Made by a program: the position numbers and the translations under genes. A DNA stretch of 64,000 bases from an uncultured Eggerthella sp. Lineage in GTDB: Bacteria; Actinomycetota; Coriobacteriia; Coriobacteriales; Eggerthellaceae. Location of the stretch: contig CAUHNN010000003.1 of the NCBI GenBank assembly GCA_959607715.1, forward strand, positions 62,001-126,000, in the 5' to 3' direction. The notes beneath the pieces are model-generated. The model was not told where the DNA came from. It saw nothing but the letters and a program-made list of their open reading frames with translations, and made no database searches. The first letter of the stretch is position 1, and every line of letters starts with the position of its first letter. Below, piece after piece: positions 60,944-64,000 of the stretch.

Positions 60944-61825
60944 CTATTCCACGAAGTAGCGCGTCGAGGCGCCCTGCCCCTCACAGGAGAAGAATCCCTC
61001 CTCGACCAGATCCTCCAGCAAAGAGGCAACGAGTTTTTCGGAGGGCGCCTCGCGCCCGTGAGAGCGCTCGAAACGGGTAAGTTCCGCCACACAAGACGGG
61101 AAGGTCGCCTCGCGCTCGGAGAGAAGAAGCCGCACGAGCTCGGCGCGCTTCTGGCGGCGCGACCCCTCGAAGGCTGATTGGCGCGTATGGTGACGCGAAC
61201 GCCGAGAAGGATTCGGCACCGTCGCCTTCAAATGGGCGCCGTAGTCGAGAAGGGCATAGTACCAGCCGCGCGGATCGTCGGCGGAGCACGTGCGCCTCAC
61301 ATGGGGCTCGATCTCCTTATCGGGCACCTCATCGCGATCGGGATACAGCTCATGGAGGAACACGGTGCGCACGTTCGTCTCGAGATACACCACCGGCTCC
61401 CCGTAGGCGAACGCCATCACCCCGCCTGCGGTCGCCGGCCCGACGCCGGGAAGCGCCAGAAGCCCCTCGTAGGTGCGGGGTATCTTGCCGTCATGGTCAG
61501 ATGCGCATACCTCGGCCGCGCGCTTGAGGGAGAGGGCACGGCGATTGTAGCCGAGCCCCTGCCACATCTCGAGCACGAGCGACGTCTCGGCGCTCGCCAG
61601 GGAATCGACGGTGGGGAAAAGCGAAAGGAACCGCTGCCAGTACCCGTCGACGCGCGCCACCTGGGTCTGCTGAAGCATGATCTCGGACACAAGCACCGCG
61701 TACGCATCGTCGATGTAGCGCCACGGCAGATCGCGATAGCGCTTTGCGCCCTCACGCCAAACGGTCTCCACAAGCGCGCGTTCATCCAAGGCGAGGTTGG
61801 GCTCGACCGTGCGATGGTCAGCCAT
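60944..61825 (-). CDS. MutY-like adenine DNA glycosylase without iron-sulfur motif
   Basis: The start at 61825 (MADHRTVEPNLALDERALVE) overlaps the rrf2 stop by 8 bases. The protein has 293 residues. SEIMLQQTQVARV supplies the catalytic Glu48, and LPGVGPATAGG is the helix-hairpin-helix. The Asp used by E. coli MutY (ILDGNVKRV) is Glu149 here (YLETNVRTV). The C-x6-C-x2-C-x5-C cluster of MutY and Nth is absent; the region reads DYGAHLKATVPNPSRR. The NUDIX-like domain is also missing. It is a HhH-GPD glycosylase but its substrate may differ from A:8-oxoG. Confidence 0.8.
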   Translation of the reverse strand: MADHRTVEPNLALDERALVETVWREGAKRYRDLPWRYIDDAYAVLVSEIMLQQTQVARVDGYWQRFLSLFPTVDSLASAETSLVLEMWQGLGYNRRALSLKRAAEVCASDHDGKIPRTYEGLLALPGVGPATAGGVMAFAYGEPVVYLETNVRTVFLHELYPDRDEVPDKEIEPHVRRTCSADDPRGWYYALLDYGAHLKATVPNPSRRSRHHTRQSAFEGSRRQKRAELVRLLLSEREATFPSCVAELTRFERSHGREAPSEKLVASLLEDLVEEGFFSCEGQGASTRYFVE

Positions 61826-62279
61826 CGGCTTCGGCTCCCCCGAGGGACAAGGCCTCCTTGACGACGGGGTGATCGCCGCCCATCTCGAAAAGATCCTTGA
61901 GCGTGATCCGCTGGTAATACGAGCGAAGAAGAGCATCCGCGCCGCGCCAAACCGAGTTGTACTCGCAGCAGGACCGGTGGATGCACGGGTAGTCTTCGCA
62001 CATCGCGCAATCGGCAACCGAAACGCCGCCGCAAAGGCTATCGAGGACATCGAGCACCGTCGTCTTCGCGGGATCGCACGCCAAAGTCAACCCTCCGCGC
62101 ACACCGCGGTTCGTGACGAGGAAACCCTCCTTGACGAGCTCGTGCTGGATGCTGCGCGCGAAGGAGTACGGGATCTGCTCCCGCTCGGCGACCTCGGCGA
62201 TGGAGATGTAGGCCCCCTCGCTGCGGTAGGCGGCGCGGATGATGCGACAGGCGTAGTCGCAACGACGCGTGATGCTCAT
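61818..62279 (-). CDS. Rrf2-family transcriptional regulator
   Basis: The protein has 153 residues. The N-terminal helix-turn-helix (residues 1-65, with IPYSFARSIQHELVKEG and RGVRGGLTLA) is the Rrf2 fold. Cysteines C91, C94, C99, C104 and C105 make a cysteine-rich loop (CAMCEDYPCIHRSCC) that could bind an iron-sulfur cluster and sense iron, nitrosative or redox stress, as IscR or NsrR do. It overlaps the genes on both sides. Confidence 0.92.
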   Translation of the reverse strand: MSITRRCDYACRIIRAAYRSEGAYISIAEVAEREQIPYSFARSIQHELVKEGFLVTNRGVRGGLTLACDPAKTTVLDVLDSLCGGVSVADCAMCEDYPCIHRSCCEYNSVWRGADALLRSYYQRITLKDLFEMGGDHPVVKEALSLGGAEADG

Positions 62280-63829
62280 TACCGCCCACCCAGAAGATCG
62301 TCGAAGTTCGACGTTTCCCGACGCATATGGTCGACGAGGATATCCTCCATGGCGCGGTACTCGTAGGAATCGAGCGGCTGGAAGCTCGCCAAGCGGGTCA
62401 GCATGTCATCGGTCGAGACAGCATGGAACTCGTTGTCGGCAACGCTTCTGCGATACGCCTCCTCAACGGCTTCGTTCGCCAAGGCGAAGATCTCGAAGCG
62501 CGAAAGCGTACGGGAGAAGTCGACCAACTGATTCACGTCGAGGCCGCGCAGGGAAGGATGCTGCGATTGGCAAGCGCGCCACACGGCCTTGCGCTCCTCG
62601 CGATCGGGGAGCTCTATGTCGATGAGGCGATGCGGGCCCATCATGTCCCAGAAGAACGGATCGATATCGTTCGGTTCGGACGCGGAAACAAGGACCGTGG
62701 TGTCGGGGCTGTTGAGGGCGACCTGGATGAGACCGAGAGCCTCGCGCGCTCCGCGGGAAAGCTGCACCTGGATCATGTTCGCAGGATCGCCGGAAGCGTC
62801 CATCGGGGGGAGATCCCACAGGTCGAGGTCCTCAAGGATGACGACGGTCGGCGTCTCGAATCCGTTGCTCGCCACAGCCGAGAGGCGAGCCTTGAAGTCA
62901 GGCGACGTCATCACGCACAGGACAACCTGGCCTGTCACGTTGCGGTCGAGCCGCATGCGGATAGCCGGCATGTCGAGCTCGGCGGCCGTCGCGACCATGA
63001 AATAGTCGGCATCTTCGCGCGCCGGGCAACGAAACAGAAGCGTTCCGAGACCGGGAATGCCGGGAAGGCCATGACGATGGTTGAGCATCTCGATGAAATC
63101 GAGGAATCGACGATCGCGAGCGCGCCCCACCCCGAGCTGCCCCATGCGGGCGATGGCCTCGTCGAAGCCGACGAGCGTCGAGTAATCCATGCGAAACGCC
63201 GCCGACTCGGAAGGGGCGGGCGCGGCCTGGGCGGCAGGGGCAGAGACCACGTGCGGCCCTTCGACACCCGAACGAAGGGATTCGATCGCATGCGCTATCG
63301 AATCGGCAAGGGAGGCAGCGCCCTCGCTTGGCTGAGCGGGCTGAGCGGGCTGCGCAGGCTCGGCGGAGGCGGGAGGCTGGGCTTGCTCATCAAACCGGCA
63401 CAAGACGTCGGGAACGGCTTCCATGAGATCCTTGTTGACCATATCGGCCACATCTTCGATCGTGTCGCGATCGAACCCGTACTCCTCGAGCTTGTCGAAG
63501 GCCATGCGCTGAAGCTCATCGGCATGGCGAGCCACTTCATCGGGCTGCCAGAAGGGCTCGAGCTTCTCGAAGATGTATTCGGCCAAGGAACGCTGCTTGG
63601 TGTCGACGGCGAGCCTCCACGCCTCGACCATTCCCTCGATAGCCTCGTCGCTTGGAACCATCTGCTCCTGCAATGCACGTTCGTAAGCGGCAAGATACAG
63701 GTGGATACCGAGAACGCGATCCCCTGCCTCGACCGCAGAAGCGGCACGCTGAAGATACGCGGCGGAAGAATTGGAGCACCCGTCCTGGAAAGGAACGCTG
63801 CCCATGCTGCTGGAGCCATCTTGCATCAT
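62279..63829 (-). CDS. AAA-like protein with a degenerate P-loop
   Basis: The start at 63829 follows GGAGG. The protein has 516 residues. Residues 25-145 are helical, 150-210 a Pro/Ala linker, and 215-510 follow the AAA ATPase plan (FDEAIARMGQL near 222, Walker B VVILEDLDLW near 329, arginine-finger-like and sensor regions later). The Walker A position near 267-275 reads RCPAREDAD in place of GPPGTGKT, so ATP binding is unlikely. It shares no exact motif with a known group. It is the first gene of an operon with rrf2 and the glycosylase. Confidence 0.7.
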   Translation of the reverse strand: MMQDGSSSMGSVPFQDGCSNSSAAYLQRAASAVEAGDRVLGIHLYLAAYERALQEQMVPSDEAIEGMVEAWRLAVDTKQRSLAEYIFEKLEPFWQPDEVARHADELQRMAFDKLEEYGFDRDTIEDVADMVNKDLMEAVPDVLCRFDEQAQPPASAEPAQPAQPAQPSEGAASLADSIAHAIESLRSGVEGPHVVSAPAAQAAPAPSESAAFRMDYSTLVGFDEAIARMGQLGVGRARDRRFLDFIEMLNHRHGLPGIPGLGTLLFRCPAREDADYFMVATAAELDMPAIRMRLDRNVTGQVVLCVMTSPDFKARLSAVASNGFETPTVVILEDLDLWDLPPMDASGDPANMIQVQLSRGAREALGLIQVALNSPDTTVLVSASEPNDIDPFFWDMMGPHRLIDIELPDREERKAVWRACQSQHPSLRGLDVNQLVDFSRTLSRFEIFALANEAVEEAYRRSVADNEFHAVSTDDMLTRLASFQPLDSYEYRAMEDILVDHMRRETSNFDDLLGGR

Positions 63830-64000
63830 CGTGCACCTCCTCAGTGCTTAACGATAGAATCCTGGAAATGATAGTCTCTTAATGACAGTTTATTCTAGCT
63901 TCTTTCGAACCGAGAAGAACGACAAGGGAACAAACGTAACATTCCCGCAGAAAAACAACTCAACCCCGCCAATGGCGAAGCGGCGCTACCATTTGACGAT
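63830..64000. other. End of window, upstream of the AAA-like gene
   Basis: This AT-rich stretch should hold the promoter of the AAA-like operon. I see no gene start and no RNA gene; the last 60 bases turn GC-rich again and could belong to a neighbour outside the window. Confidence 0.5.

Noticed and set aside
1..64000. CRISPR array, prophage or insertion sequence
   Set aside because: I saw no evenly spaced direct repeats, no transposase or integrase motifs and no phage structural genes.

Overview
The window is about 60% GC and gene dense. The most likely source is a strictly anaerobic gut-type actinobacterium of the class Coriobacteriia, family Eggerthellaceae. The reasons are GC-rich genes with strong C/G-ending codon use, FixABCX with acyl-CoA dehydrogenases, a periplasmic NiFe hydrogenase, a complete C-P lyase operon ending in a PHP-type phosphoesterase (PhnPP, known to me from Eggerthella lenta), a GTG-started rpoD and many Coriobacteriia-style membrane proteins. 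This is inference; I cannot name the genus. I see no prophage, insertion sequence or CRISPR array.

Region 1 (1-15.4 kb) is metabolic and accessory. It has the start of an ABC-F ATPase, a LysR regulator, an MFS transporter, and a minus-strand cluster of a CaiA-like acyl-CoA dehydrogenase with fixA, fixB, fixC and fixX. A second acyl-CoA dehydrogenase is divergent from the first. Two near-identical MFS paralogues flank a CAU-anticodon tRNA, followed by a small membrane protein. The MFS gene and both dehydrogenase genes carry the same CTATTGGA element about 110 bases upstream of their start codons, which suggests one regulon: import of an acid, reduction of its enoyl-CoA form, and FixABCX as electron source.

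Region 2 (15.4-27 kb) is mostly housekeeping: trpS, a DEAD-box helicase, gpmI, tRNA-Asn, the 23S rRNA methyltransferase RlmKL, the primary sigma factor and priA.

Region 3 (27-37.5 kb) is one minus-strand phosphonate operon, phnD-C-E-E-G-H-I-J-K-M-L-phnPP, with many 4-base start/stop overlaps. It encodes uptake, the C-P lyase core and conversion to ribose 5-phosphate. No phnF, phnN, phnO or phnP is seen.

Region 4 (37.7-55 kb) holds metK, a radical SAM protein divergent from a TetR regulator, an ATP-grasp-like protein with a DUF1461-type membrane protein, a YqeY protein, a membrane/nucleotide-kinase-like fusion, gltX overlapping a four-cluster iron-sulfur protein, a secreted two-repeat protein, mfd, nth and a second LysR regulator.

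Region 5 (54.8-64 kb) has a NiFe hydrogenase operon (hyaA-hyaB-hyaC) with a membrane protein and a maturation protease, then pheA, a MutY-like glycosylase without the iron-sulfur motif, an Rrf2 regulator and an AAA-like protein with a ruined P-loop. The last three overlap head to tail as one operon.
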